Origin: Prauserella muralis
GTDB lineage: Bacteria; Actinomycetota; Actinomycetes; Mycobacteriales; Pseudonocardiaceae
Assembly: GCF_003202285.1 (NCBI RefSeq)
Contig: NZ_MASW01000006.1
Coordinates: 682,001 to 746,000, forward strand
Length of the DNA: 64,000 bases
Direction of reading: 5' to 3'
The notes beneath the pieces were generated by a model. That model saw only the letters and a list, made by a program, of their open reading frames with translations. It did no database searches and was not told where the DNA came from. Position 1 is the stretch's first letter. Each line of letters starts with the position of its first letter. The position numbers and the translations under genes were made by a program. Of the stretch, positions 1 to 7,354 are shown piece by piece.

Positions 1-730
1 CTCCCGCCGGGTACAGCCGCGCCGTGATGTTGCCGACGCCCTGGTAGCGCAGCGTGCCCTCGACGATGTCGAACTGGGCGACGGCGACGGCAGCGCCGCG
101 GGTCCTGGCGAGGTCGGCGTCCAGCGAGGAGAACAGGGCGTCCGGCGCCGCGGCCGGATCGGCCGCGACCCTGGCGATCGCGGCGGCCGCCGCGGTCGCC
201 GCGTCCCGGCCGTGCCCGAGCCCGTCGACGACGACGGCCGTGGTGATGCCGCCGTGGCGCAGCACCGTGCAGGCGTCGCCGCTGAGCGTCTCCCCCGGCG
301 CCGACACCAGCGCCGTCCCGAGGGTCACGCCGAGCGGGTCGGCCCCGGTGATCCGCCAGCGCGCGAGCGCGGTGGTGCCCGCACCCGGCACCGAGTACAG
401 GTCGAACACGTCGGCCATCCGGCGGACGGCGCCGAGGCCGGTGCCCAGCGAGCCGTGCGTCGAGTAGCCGTCCCGCATGCTCTGCTCGACGTCGCGGATG
501 CCCTGCCCGCGGTCGGTGGCGAGCAGATCGAGCGTGCTGGGGCTCCGGAACACGGTGAACAGCCCCTCGGCGCCGTACTTGACCAGGTTGCTCGCCAGCT
601 CGGAGGCGGCGATGACGACGCGGTCGGCGATCCGGTCGGGCAGGCCGGCGGCCCTGGCCGCCGAGGCCGTGATGGTGCGGGCCACGCCGACGTGCACGGG
701 TTCGGTCACTGTCAGCGAGGTCGGCGTCAT
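1..730 (-). CDS. Fused anti-sigma-factor kinase / PP2C-type phosphatase, 3' end outside window (stressosome output)
   Basis: About 243 codons are visible and the gene runs off the left edge. The N-terminal ~130 residues are an HATPase_c serine kinase of the RsbT/RsbW type: N-box ASELASNLVKYG, G1 box DRGQGI and a glycine-rich lid GSLGTGLGAVRRMAD. A PP2C/SpoIIE-like segment follows with VVVDGLGHGRDA, the Asp-Gly metal-binding motif. The likely role is to act on phosphorylated STAS proteins (an RsbX-like function) while binding them through the kinase fold. The ATG at 728-730 overlaps the rsbT stop as TGATG, so the two are translationally coupled. It is the fourth gene of an rsbR-rsbS-rsbT cassette. 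The biochemical role is inferred from family and context. Confidence 0.8.
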   Translation of the reverse strand, partial: MTPTSLTVTEPVHVGVARTITASAARAAGLPDRIADRVVIAASELASNLVKYGAEGLFTVFRSPSTLDLLATDRGQGIRDVEQSMRDGYSTHGSLGTGLGAVRRMADVFDLYSVPGAGTTALARWRITGADPLGVTLGTALVSAPGETLSGDACTVLRHGGITTAVVVDGLGHGRDAATAAAAAIARVAADPAAAPDALFSSLDADLARTRGAAVAVAQFDIVEGTLRYQGVGNITARLYPAG

Positions 731-1152
731 CAGGTCGCCGCCCTGCCCGCCCGGAAGCCCACGGAGACGGTCGTGCCCTCGCCGGGCGTGGTGTGCAGGT
801 CGAACTCGTCGGCGAGCCTGCGGGCGCCGGAGAGCCCGAGCCCGAGCCCGCCCGCGCTGCTGTAGCCGTCGGTGAGCGCGAGTTCGGTGTCCGGGATGCC
901 GGGGCCCTCGTCCCTGAAGACGAGCCGCACCACGGTGCTCCCGTCGTGCTTCTCGAGCTCCACCTGCGCGGTGCCGCCCCTGCCGTGCTTGAGCGTGTTG
1001 CGCGCCAGCTCGCTGGCCGCTGTCACCAGCTTCGTCTGCTCCACCAGGGAGAAGCCGACGGACACGGCGACCTCGCGAACGGTCTGCCGCACATGGACGA
1101 TGTCGATCTCCTCGCGGATGCGCAGCTCGTGCAGGGTGACGACACTCGTCAT
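730..1152 (-). CDS. rsbT: RsbT-like serine/threonine kinase (stressosome switch protein)
   Basis: 140 residues, the normal RsbT size. It is a compact HATPase_c domain with N-box ASELARNTLKHG (46-57), G1 box FRDEGPGI (79-86) and a glycine-rich G2/lid GGLGLGLSG (about 101-109). In stressosomes RsbT phosphorylates RsbR and RsbS and is then released to activate a downstream partner. Its start overlaps the rsbS stop by four bases (ATGA) and its stop overlaps the next start, so rsbS, rsbT and the fused kinase/phosphatase form one coupled unit. Assignment is strong from motifs and order. The released partner here may be the fused phosphatase, since no RsbU is seen. Confidence 0.88.
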   Translation of the reverse strand: MTSVVTLHELRIREEIDIVHVRQTVREVAVSVGFSLVEQTKLVTAASELARNTLKHGRGGTAQVELEKHDGSTVVRLVFRDEGPGIPDTELALTDGYSSAGGLGLGLSGARRLADEFDLHTTPGEGTTVSVGFRAGRAAT

Positions 1153-1511
1153 AGCGGCCTCACGCCGTCGCCGAACTCGGCCAGGCCGTCCGCCACGGTC
1201 AGGGCCGTGGCCAGGCCCGGAAGAGTCAACCCGAGTTCGACGAGCGTGATGGCCACTTCCGGACGCATGCCGACGATCACGGTCTTGGCCGCGAGCAGCT
1301 CCGTCGCGGCCGCGATGTCGTGCAGGGTCCTGGCCAGGAACGAGTCGACGATCTCCATCCCGGAGACGTCGATGAGCACGCCCCGGGAACTCCGCTCGGC
1401 GACGTTGGCCGCCAGGTCCTGCTGCAGCGCGACCGCGTCGTGATCGGTCAGTTCACCCTGCACGGTGACCAGGAGCACGTCTCCCATTTCGATGACGGAG
1501 GTCGCGCTCAT
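1149..1511 (-). CDS. rsbS: RsbS-like STAS-domain stressosome scaffold protein
   Basis: 120 residues made almost entirely of one STAS domain. The phosphoacceptor segment DVSGMEIVDSF (48-58) carries the conserved serine (Ser57), the RsbS hallmark that RsbT phosphorylates. ATG at 1509-1511 is chosen because the protein then starts at the first STAS strand. An upstream in-frame extension gives low-complexity Arg/Gly/Ala sequence typical of a shadow frame. It lies 5 bases after rsbR and overlaps rsbT by 4 bases. Confidence 0.88.
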   Translation of the reverse strand: MSATSVIEMGDVLLVTVQGELTDHDAVALQQDLAANVAERSSRGVLIDVSGMEIVDSFLARTLHDIAAATELLAAKTVIVGMRPEVAITLVELGLTLPGLATALTVADGLAEFGDGVRPL

Positions 1512-1516
1512 CGCGA

Positions 1517-2407
1517 CTACCTCCCCGGCTCGTTGTCGGAGCGGGTGATGGCCATCCCGATCTTGCGCAGGGCGTGGCTGAACGCGTCGGCCAGCGTGGC
1601 CCTGGTCGCGACCTCGCCGAGATCGATGCCCAGCTGCACCATCGTCTGGGCGATCTGCGGCCGGATGCCGCTGATGACGCATTCGGCGCCCATCAGCCTC
1701 GCCGCCATCGCCGTCTTCAGCAGATGCTGCGCCACCAGCGTGTCGACGGCCGTCACGCCCGTGATGTCGAGGATGGCCACCCGCGCCTGCTGGGCGACGA
1801 TCTGCTGCAGCAGCGCCTCGGTGGCGGCCTGGCCCCTGCTGCTGTCCAGCGTGCCGATCAGCGGTATGGCCAGGATGCCGTCCCACAGCTTGATCACCGG
1901 GGTGGACAGCTCGGTCAGCTGCTGCCGCTGCGAGAGGATGGTGTCGGCGCCCGCCGACAGCTCGATCTCCAGCACCGCGATGCGCAGGGTGTTGATGGCC
2001 GTCGAGAGCGCAAGGGCCCCGGCGTTGGTGACGTCCTCGTCGTGGCCCTGCTCACCCCACAACCGCAGCAGCGGGGCCTTCAGCACGGTGACGTCCGGCC
2101 GGTCGCTGCCCGAGGGGCCACCCGCCGACCGCGACGCGAGCGAACCGAGCACCGTGCGCACCGCCGAGAAGCCGTCCGCCGAGGGATCCTCCTCGGTGCC
2201 GGTCTCGATCACCTGCCGGATCCCGGAAAGCAGCTCCGCGCACTCCTCGGCGGCGTCGGCGGGGCGCTTGCTCGTGAACACCGGCGTCGCGGCCCAGGCG
2301 CGTTCGATGTCGCCCCTGCGGATCTTGAGAAACTCCGTCAGGCCGTCTCGAACAGTTTGGTTGGTGCCTGCGATCACGCTCGCGCCTCCCGGTCCGGGTC
2401 TCCGCAT
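1517..2407 (-). CDS. rsbR: RsbR-like stressosome sensor/scaffold (N-terminal sensor plus C-terminal STAS)
   Basis: 296 residues. The N-terminal ~170 residues are helical and fit the non-haem globin-like RsbR sensor half (for example GLTEFLKIRRGDIERAW). The C-terminal ~110 residues are a STAS domain with the phospho-threonine signature DITGVTAVDT. RsbR proteins co-assemble with RsbS into the stressosome and hold RsbT. ATG at 2405-2407 is the chosen start; a GTG about nine codons inside would also serve. This is the first gene of the four-gene cassette. The 123-base gap to the divergent STAS gene should hold promoters for both sides and contains a short palindrome (TTGCC-N4-GGCAA, 2433-2446). 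Confidence 0.87.
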   Translation of the reverse strand: MRRPGPGGASVIAGTNQTVRDGLTEFLKIRRGDIERAWAATPVFTSKRPADAAEECAELLSGIRQVIETGTEEDPSADGFSAVRTVLGSLASRSAGGPSGSDRPDVTVLKAPLLRLWGEQGHDEDVTNAGALALSTAINTLRIAVLEIELSAGADTILSQRQQLTELSTPVIKLWDGILAIPLIGTLDSSRGQAATEALLQQIVAQQARVAILDITGVTAVDTLVAQHLLKTAMAARLMGAECVISGIRPQIAQTMVQLGIDLGEVATRATLADAFSHALRKIGMAITRSDNEPGR

Positions 2408-2530
2408 GACTTTCCTCGCGCTGAGGAACTCGTTGCCTGCTGGCAAACTTAGGGCACAGCATGGCTGAGCCCGAGAGCCGGCACAAACGGTGCCCCGAGA
2501 CACGTGGTGGTGACAGGAGAAATCGAGACG

Positions 2531-2896
2531 ATGCACGACGGCGAATCCCGCCCGGTCACGGCCGCAGGCCCGACGGTGCGGACGGAACTGGCCGGAACCC
2601 GGGGACTGGTCGCGCTGAGCGGCGAGATCGATCACGACGTGGCCCCCCAGCTGGCGGCGGCGCTGGACGAGCTGATCGAAGGGGGCGCCCAAGGGCTGGT
2701 GGTCGACTTCACGCACCTGTCCTTCTTCGATTCGGCGTGCATCAGCGCGCTGGTCCGCGCCCACGAGGCGGTGTCGCAGCGGGGCGGCACGATCCGGCTG
2801 GTCAACGTGGACCGCTTCGCCCGGCGGGTCCTGCAGATCGCGGGGTTGCTGCCGTTGTTCGAGGTGGAACCGGCGGACGAGCCCGGGACGTCCTAG
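2531..2896 (+). CDS. STAS-domain anti-sigma factor antagonist
   Basis: 121 residues, a single STAS domain of the SpoIIAA/RsbV class. The phosphoacceptor region VVDFTHLSFFDSACI contains the conserved Asp-Ser pair, and the strand LVALSGEIDHDVAPQ is typical of the N-terminal half. ATG at 2531 is preferred over the upstream in-frame GTG because GGAG (2516-2519) sits 11 bases before it. It is divergent from the rsbR cassette, so it is probably a substrate of the nearby kinases and phosphatase. No sigma factor gene lies beside it, so its target cannot be named. Confidence 0.82.
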   Translation: MHDGESRPVTAAGPTVRTELAGTRGLVALSGEIDHDVAPQLAAALDELIEGGAQGLVVDFTHLSFFDSACISALVRAHEAVSQRGGTIRLVNVDRFARRVLQIAGLLPLFEVEPADEPGTS

Positions 2897-2981
2897 CGCG
2901 GCGGACCGGGGACGTGTGCGCCTCCGCCGGCCGCTCGGATCTGGTAGGACCACGGACGGTGTGTCGAAGGCGGGTGAGCAC

Positions 2982-3932
2982 GTGGAGCTCCGGGAGGTCG
3001 AGGTCTTCCTGACGCTGGCCGAGGAACTGCACTTCGGCCGCGCCGCGCTGCGGCTGCACATCACCCAGGGCCGCGTGAGCCAGACCATCCGCGCGCTGGA
3101 GAGCGAGATCGGCGGCGCCCTGTTCGACCGCAGCAACCGGCAGGTCTCGCTCACGCCGCTCGGTGTCCGGTTCCTCACCGGCGCGCGCCGGGGCTACGAC
3201 GAGCTGATCCGCACGCTGCGGGACTGCCGGGCCGCGGCGCGCGACATCACCGGCCAGCTGCGCATCGGCTACCTGCCGAGCATCGGCAACGGGCTGGCGG
3301 CCCGGATGGCGCTGGCCTTCGAGCGAAGCCACCCGGAGTGCAGGGTGTACCTGCACACCCTGCAGATGCGCCACAGCCTCGACCCGGAGCCGCCGCTGGT
3401 GAACGGGGAGACCGACGTGGTGCTGTGCTGGTCACCGGGCGGCGACGGCCGGGCCGTGGAGCACCGCAGGCTCGTGGTCGGCCCCGTGCTGGCCCGCGTG
3501 CCGAGGGCCGTGCTCGTCCCTGAGGACCATCCGCTCACCGCTCATGAGTCGGTGGAACTCGACGACCTCGTCGACTACGTGCTCATCAACCCCGCGCACA
3601 CGGCACCGCAGCTGCAGCAGGAGTTGTGGACCCCGCGCGTCACGCCGAGCGGGCGCAAGCTCACCCTCACCGAGCAGGACGTCGTGGGGCTCACCCACCG
3701 GCCCGAACTCACCGCCGACGACGTGGGAACGCTCGTGGCCCGCGGCCATGGGCTGCACCTGACGGTGGCGACCCTGCTGGACAACGTCCCGTATCCCGGG
3801 CTGGCCGTGGTGCCGATCCGGGACATGCCCCCGATGGCGCTGGTGCCGGTATGGTCGGCGACGGCCGAGAACGCGACCATCCGAGCGTTCGCCCGTACGG
3901 CCGCCACCATTGCCAGGACCAGCGTTTATTAG
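2982..3932 (+). CDS. LysR-family transcriptional regulator
   Basis: 316 residues. The N-terminal winged helix-turn-helix starts with VELREVEVFLTLAEELHFGR, and the recognition helix is ITQGRVSQTIRALE. A periplasmic-binding-like effector domain follows from about residue 90 (LRIGYLPSIGNGLAAR). The GTG at 2982 is chosen because LysR proteins normally begin at this helix; the longer ATG at 2916 would add 22 uncharacteristic residues. No divergent gene faces its 5' end, so its usual type of target is not visible. The stop codon lies within a small inverted repeat, ATTAG-N5-CTAAT (3928-3942). The 183 bases to the next gene hold no ORF I can support. Confidence 0.85.
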   Translation: MELREVEVFLTLAEELHFGRAALRLHITQGRVSQTIRALESEIGGALFDRSNRQVSLTPLGVRFLTGARRGYDELIRTLRDCRAAARDITGQLRIGYLPSIGNGLAARMALAFERSHPECRVYLHTLQMRHSLDPEPPLVNGETDVVLCWSPGGDGRAVEHRRLVVGPVLARVPRAVLVPEDHPLTAHESVELDDLVDYVLINPAHTAPQLQQELWTPRVTPSGRKLTLTEQDVVGLTHRPELTADDVGTLVARGHGLHLTVATLLDNVPYPGLAVVPIRDMPPMALVPVWSATAENATIRAFARTAATIARTSVY

Positions 3933-4115
3933 CCGAACTAATGGTCGCATTAGCGATCGCGCATTGATCGCGTGTCACCCGGCCGGGCAGACTCGGGCCA
4001 CTGCGGCAACCGATCTGGGCGACATCCTGCGCAGACCGGAACCGCGATCGGTCTCGGGTCGGCAGTCGCCCGGCTGGGGGTGCGGCTGCCGGCCCGCCAG
4101 ACCCGTCCGCACCGC

Positions 4116-4874
4116 TCAGCTCAGGGTGTTTCCACCGTTGACCGCCAGCCGCTGACCGGTGATGAACCCCGCCCTGCCGGAGGCGAGGAAGGCCACGGCC
4201 TCACCGACGTCCATCGGCACGCCCAGATGACCCAGCGGCACCCCCGCGGCATAGCGATCCACCTCGTCGGCGGAGACGCCGTCGTGCCGCTCCGTCGGAA
4301 TCCAGCCAGGGGCCACGAGGTTGACGGTGATCCCGTGACCGGCGAGTTCGCGCGCCCACGAGCGCATGAGCCCGAGCTGGGCACCCTTGGCCGCCACGTA
4401 GGCGCTGGAGTGCGGCACGCCCAGCTCCACCACCTCCGAACCGACGTGCACGATCCGGCCGTACCCGCGTCGCTTCATGCCCGGCACCACCTGCTTGGCG
4501 AGCAGCAACGGGCTCTTGACGAAGAACTCCAGCTGGTCGAGCACGGCGCGCCAGTCGAGTTCCTCCAGGTCGAGCAGCGGCTGCGGGCCGGTGGCGTTGA
4601 GCACCAGGATGTCGATCTCGCCAAGTGACGCGGTGACCCTGCGGCACAGCTCGGCGACGGCGGCCTCATCGGTGATGTCGGCGGGGAACACCTCCGCCCT
4701 GCCTCCGGCTCCGGCGATCTCCTCGCGCAGCGCGTCGGCCGCCGCCTTGTTGCGCGCGAAGTTGATCGCCACCGGCACGCCATCCCTGGCGAGTGCGCGG
4801 GCGATGGCCGCGCCCAGCCCTCGCGAGGCCCCGGTGACCAGCGCGACCCCGGCGTGCGACGTTCGGTTCTCCAT
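4116..4874 (-). CDS. Short-chain dehydrogenase/reductase (FabG-like)
   Basis: 252 residues, the usual classical-SDR length. Cofactor motif TGASRGLGAAIA near residue 14, NATG-type strand (VLNATGPQP), catalytic Ser/Tyr/Lys in the region VGSEVV ... SSAYVAAKGA, and the C-terminal GFITGQRLAVNGG. Basic residue NFARNK after the second strand suggests NADPH preference. The start lies 20 bases downstream of the arsC stop on the same strand, so the two are probably co-transcribed. Substrate unknown: FabG-like sequences act on many 3-oxoacyl and ketone substrates, and linkage to arsC does not prove a role in arsenic detoxification. Confidence 0.85.
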   Translation of the reverse strand: MENRTSHAGVALVTGASRGLGAAIARALARDGVPVAINFARNKAAADALREEIAGAGGRAEVFPADITDEAAVAELCRRVTASLGEIDILVLNATGPQPLLDLEELDWRAVLDQLEFFVKSPLLLAKQVVPGMKRRGYGRIVHVGSEVVELGVPHSSAYVAAKGAQLGLMRSWARELAGHGITVNLVAPGWIPTERHDGVSADEVDRYAAGVPLGHLGVPMDVGEAVAFLASGRAGFITGQRLAVNGGNTLS

Positions 4875-4894
4875 GATGGCCCCCGGCGTCGCGC

Positions 4895-5299
4895 TCAGCC
4901 GTCGAGCAGGTCGCTGACGAGCGCGCGCACCCGCCGGTCGATGTCGTCGCGGATCGGCCGCACGTGCTCCACGGAGCGGCCCGCCGGGTCGTCGAGCTGC
5001 CAGTCCAGGTACCGCTTGCCGGGAAAGACCGGGCACGTGTCGCCGCAACCCATCGTGATCACCACGTCGGCTGCCTCCACGTCCGCTGTGGACAGTTTCG
5101 TCGGCACCTCGGCGGTGATGTCGAGGCCCCACTCGGCGAGTGCCTGCGCGGCGGCGGGATTCACCTTCTCCGCCGGTTCGGACCCCGCGGAACGCACGGC
5201 GATCCGGCCCAGCGCGTAGTGCTGGAGCAGCGCGGCCGCCAGCTGCGACCTGCCTGCGTTGTGCACGCAGACGAACAGGACCTCGGGTGTGTCGGGCAC
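4895..5299 (-). CDS. arsC: Arsenate reductase, low-molecular-weight phosphatase fold (mycothiol-type ArsC)
   Basis: 134 residues. The N-terminal P-loop FVCVHNAGRSQ is the CX5R signature of LMW-phosphatase-type arsenate reductases, and TMGCGDTCPVFPG is the second conserved segment. In actinomycetes this class (Corynebacterium ArsC1/ArsC2) forms an arseno-mycothiol adduct that is resolved by mycoredoxin. GTG at 5297-5299 is chosen because a strong GGAG (cgaggagatcc) precedes it and the family starts just before the P-loop. The longer ATG would add 21 Arg-rich residues. It is first in a two-gene unit with an SDR gene and has its own palindromic operator upstream. It is about 7 kb from the ArsR-type gene. 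Confidence 0.88.
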   Translation of the reverse strand: MPDTPEVLFVCVHNAGRSQLAAALLQHYALGRIAVRSAGSEPAEKVNPAAAQALAEWGLDITAEVPTKLSTADVEAADVVITMGCGDTCPVFPGKRYLDWQLDDPAGRSVEHVRPIRDDIDRRVRALVSDLLDG

Positions 5300-5362
5300 G
5301 GGATCTCCTCGAAGGCGCCGGATGCTGACGGCGGTGGTGCGGCGACGCGCCACCGCCCGCAA

Positions 5363-5382
5363 TATATCACCAACGAGTGATA
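5363..5382. promoter_or_regulatory. Palindromic operator candidate upstream of arsC
   Basis: ATATCAC-N6-GTGATAT is a perfect 7-base inverted repeat in an AT-rich island inside very GC-rich sequence, 64 bases upstream of the arsC start. The 6-base spacing matches the ArsR-type sites at 12.5 kb, but the half-site sequence differs, so a different regulator may bind it. Confidence 0.5.
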
Positions 5383-5404
5383 TCAGTGCCCCCTGACGTA
5401 TGGC

Positions 5405-5815
5405 CTAGCCGAGGGAGCCGATCAGCTCACGGCAGGCCTGTTCACAGTCCCGGCACGCCTCGGCACAGACCCGGCAGTGTTCGTGCCTGCCGGCATGCTG
5501 CTCGCACTCGTCGCCGCAGGAGCGGCACACGGTGGCGCACGCCTCCAGCACGGCTTGCGTGAGGTTGGCGTCGTAGCCGGTGTGCCGGGACAGGATGCGC
5601 GCGGTCGTCTCGCAGACGTCCGCGCAGTCGGCGTTGGAACGGATGCACTTGCGCAGCATCGGCAACTGGTCGTCGGCCTCCGAAAGGCAGGCGTCCGCGC
5701 AGGCCGTGCACGCCTGGGCGCAGGCAAGGCACGCCTCGATGCAGCGCACGAGCGCGTCGCGGTCGATGCCACCGAGGTCGGCGGGGTAGGTACGGGTCAT
5801 CTCGGCCACCGGCAT
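5405..5815 (-). CDS. Cysteine-rich four-helix-bundle copper-binding protein (Csp / DUF326 type)
   Basis: 136 residues with 18 cysteines, spaced mainly as CX2C and CX3C along amphipathic helices (CIEACLACAQACTACADAC near the start, CRVCAEACRDCEQAC near the end). This is the pattern of copper storage proteins, which line a four-helix bundle with thiols that bind many Cu(I) ions. No signal peptide is seen, so it is the cytosolic Csp3-like form. ATG at 5813-5815 is chosen. It faces away from a TetR gene and sits upstream of arsC on the same strand, with a 105-base gap. The metal is inferred from the family; binding of other thiophilic metals is possible. Confidence 0.82.
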   Translation of the reverse strand: MPVAEMTRTYPADLGGIDRDALVRCIEACLACAQACTACADACLSEADDQLPMLRKCIRSNADCADVCETTARILSRHTGYDANLTQAVLEACATVCRSCGDECEQHAGRHEHCRVCAEACRDCEQACRELIGSLG

Positions 5816-5916
5816 GAGCGTTGCCTTTCCCTGGGTATGCGTACTGTCCTCCGACGGTGTACCCGGCAAGGTGCAAGGAAACCCTCTGACGTCCGAGTGA
5901 CCAGTGTGGACGGTCG

Positions 5917-6489
5917 TCACCGACGCCGGAAGAGCATGCCCGCGACCGCCCGCGCCGTCGTCTCCGGGTCGTCGGCGAAGCGGGGTGACAGCGCGCCGGT
6001 CAGGCACAGCGTGGCGAAGCCGTGCACGATCGACCACGCGGCAACGCCCGCGACCGCGAGGTCGGCATCCCCGGTTCGATCGGCCACGGTGGCGACGCCG
6101 CCGGTGAGCACCTCGGACGCGCGCGTGCTCGCGGCGACCACGGCCGGGTCGTCGGCGTGATAGAGGTCCGGGCGGAACATCACCTCGAAATGCGCGCGGT
6201 GCGCGATGGCGAAGCGCACGTAGGCCACTCCGACCTCCACGAACTCGCCGGTGCGGTCCCGGACCTCGGTCAGCGAGCCGGCCAGCAGGTCGTAACCCTC
6301 GGCCGCCAGCGCCGTGAGCACGCCGGCCTTGTCGCCGAAGTGATGGATGGGCCCCGCGTGCGAGACCCCTGCCCTGCGGGCCAGTTCGCGCAGGCTGACG
6401 CCCGCGGGGCCCGCCTCGGTGATGACCTCGACGGCCGCGTCGAGCACGGCGCGGCGGAGGTCGCCGTGGTGATATCGGCGGCTCGGCAT
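5917..6489 (-). CDS. TetR-family transcriptional repressor
   Basis: 190 residues. The N-terminal helix-turn-helix runs from DLRRAVLDAAVEVI to SLRELARRAGVSHAGPIHHFGDKAGVL. The C-terminal half is a ligand-binding helical domain of the WHG type (VRFAIAHRAHFEVMFRPDL). It is divergent from a DoxX-family gene with 93 bases between the starts, where two near-identical 15-base palindromes lie. The repressor therefore probably controls itself and the DoxX gene. Confidence 0.87.
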   Translation of the reverse strand: MPSRRYHHGDLRRAVLDAAVEVITEAGPAGVSLRELARRAGVSHAGPIHHFGDKAGVLTALAAEGYDLLAGSLTEVRDRTGEFVEVGVAYVRFAIAHRAHFEVMFRPDLYHADDPAVVAASTRASEVLTGGVATVADRTGDADLAVAGVAAWSIVHGFATLCLTGALSPRFADDPETTARAVAGMLFRRR

Positions 6490-6509
6490 GACACCAGCCT
6501 AGCGGCAAT

Positions 6510-6558
6510 CTAGACATTGACAAGATGACGTCCGTCCGGCAATCTTGTCAGTGTCAAG
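6510..6558. promoter_or_regulatory. Two TetR operators in the tetR/doxX divergent promoter
   Basis: Two 15-base imperfect palindromes: CTAGACATTGACAAG (6510-6524) and CTTGTCAGTGTCAAG (6544-6558). Read on opposite strands they agree as CTTGTCA-R-TGTCWAG. They lie 19 bases apart between the divergent starts, the arrangement expected for an autoregulating TetR. Confidence 0.65.
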
Positions 6559-6582
6559 TTGACGTTGCGGGGAGGGGATCCC

Positions 6583-7095
6583 ATGTCTGTGCTGCTGATA
6601 CTCGTGCTCGTCACGCTGGGATTGCTGGCGGCGGGCGCCATGGGCGTGCGGCGGTTGCGGCCGTGGCCGGTGGCGGTGCGCGGCGGCATCGCGGCGATGT
6701 TCACCGCCACCGGTGTCTCGCACTTCGTCGGGATGCGCGGCACCTTGATCGACATGGTGCCTCCGGCGCTGCCCGCCCCCGAGTTGCTGGTGACCGTGAC
6801 CGGGGTGCTGGAGCTGGCCGGCGTGGTGGGGTTGCTGTGGCACCGGACGGCGCCGTGGGCGGCGGGCGGGCTGAGCCTGCTGCTCGTCGCGATGTTCCCG
6901 GCCAACGTCTACGCGGCGCAGTCCGGGCTGCTGACGGCGTGGGACGACCAGCTGTGGCCCCGTACGGCACAGCAGGTCATCTTCCTGGCCGCGACGCTCG
7001 CGGTGGTGGTGCACGCCGTGCGCTCCCGCCGCCGCGAAGCCCAGCCCCTGCCAGCGGACGCGGACCCGTCACCGGCGCACACCGGCCCCCGCTGA
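6583..7095 (+). CDS. DoxX-family integral membrane protein
   Basis: 170 residues with about four hydrophobic segments (residues 1-19, 28-45, 63-80, 86-105) and a basic, Pro-rich C-terminal tail. The segment ATGVSHFVG and the overall layout fit the DoxX/DUF4267-like family. ATG at 6583 has GGAGGG (6571-6576) at a good distance. Members are associated with redox and thiol stress in actinomycetes, but the biochemical role is unsettled. It is probably repressed by the adjacent TetR. Its 3' end faces the desaturase gene across two long inverted repeats. Confidence 0.72.
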   Translation: MSVLLILVLVTLGLLAAGAMGVRRLRPWPVAVRGGIAAMFTATGVSHFVGMRGTLIDMVPPALPAPELLVTVTGVLELAGVVGLLWHRTAPWAAGGLSLLLVAMFPANVYAAQSGLLTAWDDQLWPRTAQQVIFLAATLAVVVHAVRSRRREAQPLPADADPSPAHTGPR

Positions 7096-7119
7096 CGGGC
7101 TCCGGCCTGGCACCGCCAG

Positions 7120-7174
7120 CGAGCCGAAGGGCACCTTGGGTACGCATCAGGTACCCAAGGTGCCCTTCGGCTCG
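7120..7174. repeat. Long perfect inverted repeat, copy 1 (two-way terminator candidate)
   Basis: Arms 7120-7143 and 7151-7174 are perfectly complementary over 24 bases, with the 7-base loop GCATCAG. The arm core reads AAGGGCACCTTGGGTAC. It lies between convergent doxX and desaturase genes. No T-run follows, as is usual for actinomycete hairpins. Confidence 0.8.
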
Positions 7175-7260
7175 GCACCGGCACCGGCGACGCGCACACC
7201 GGCGACGGCCACGTGCACACCGACACCCACCAACCCACCCGGCACGGCACCACCAACGCC

Positions 7261-7319
7261 AGCGAGCCGAAGGTGACCTTGGGTACGCATCAGGTACCCA
7301 AGGTGCCCTTCGGCTCGCT
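7261..7319. repeat. Long inverted repeat, copy 2
   Basis: Arms 7261-7286 and 7294-7319, 26 bases each, pair with two mismatches and share the same GCATCAG loop as the copy at 7120. The two copies are 86 bases apart in the same convergent junction. The filler between them is CA-rich and noncoding. Confidence 0.8.
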
Positions 7320-7354
7320 CGGCTCGGCTCGGCAGCGGGCCGGGACTCGCCGGC

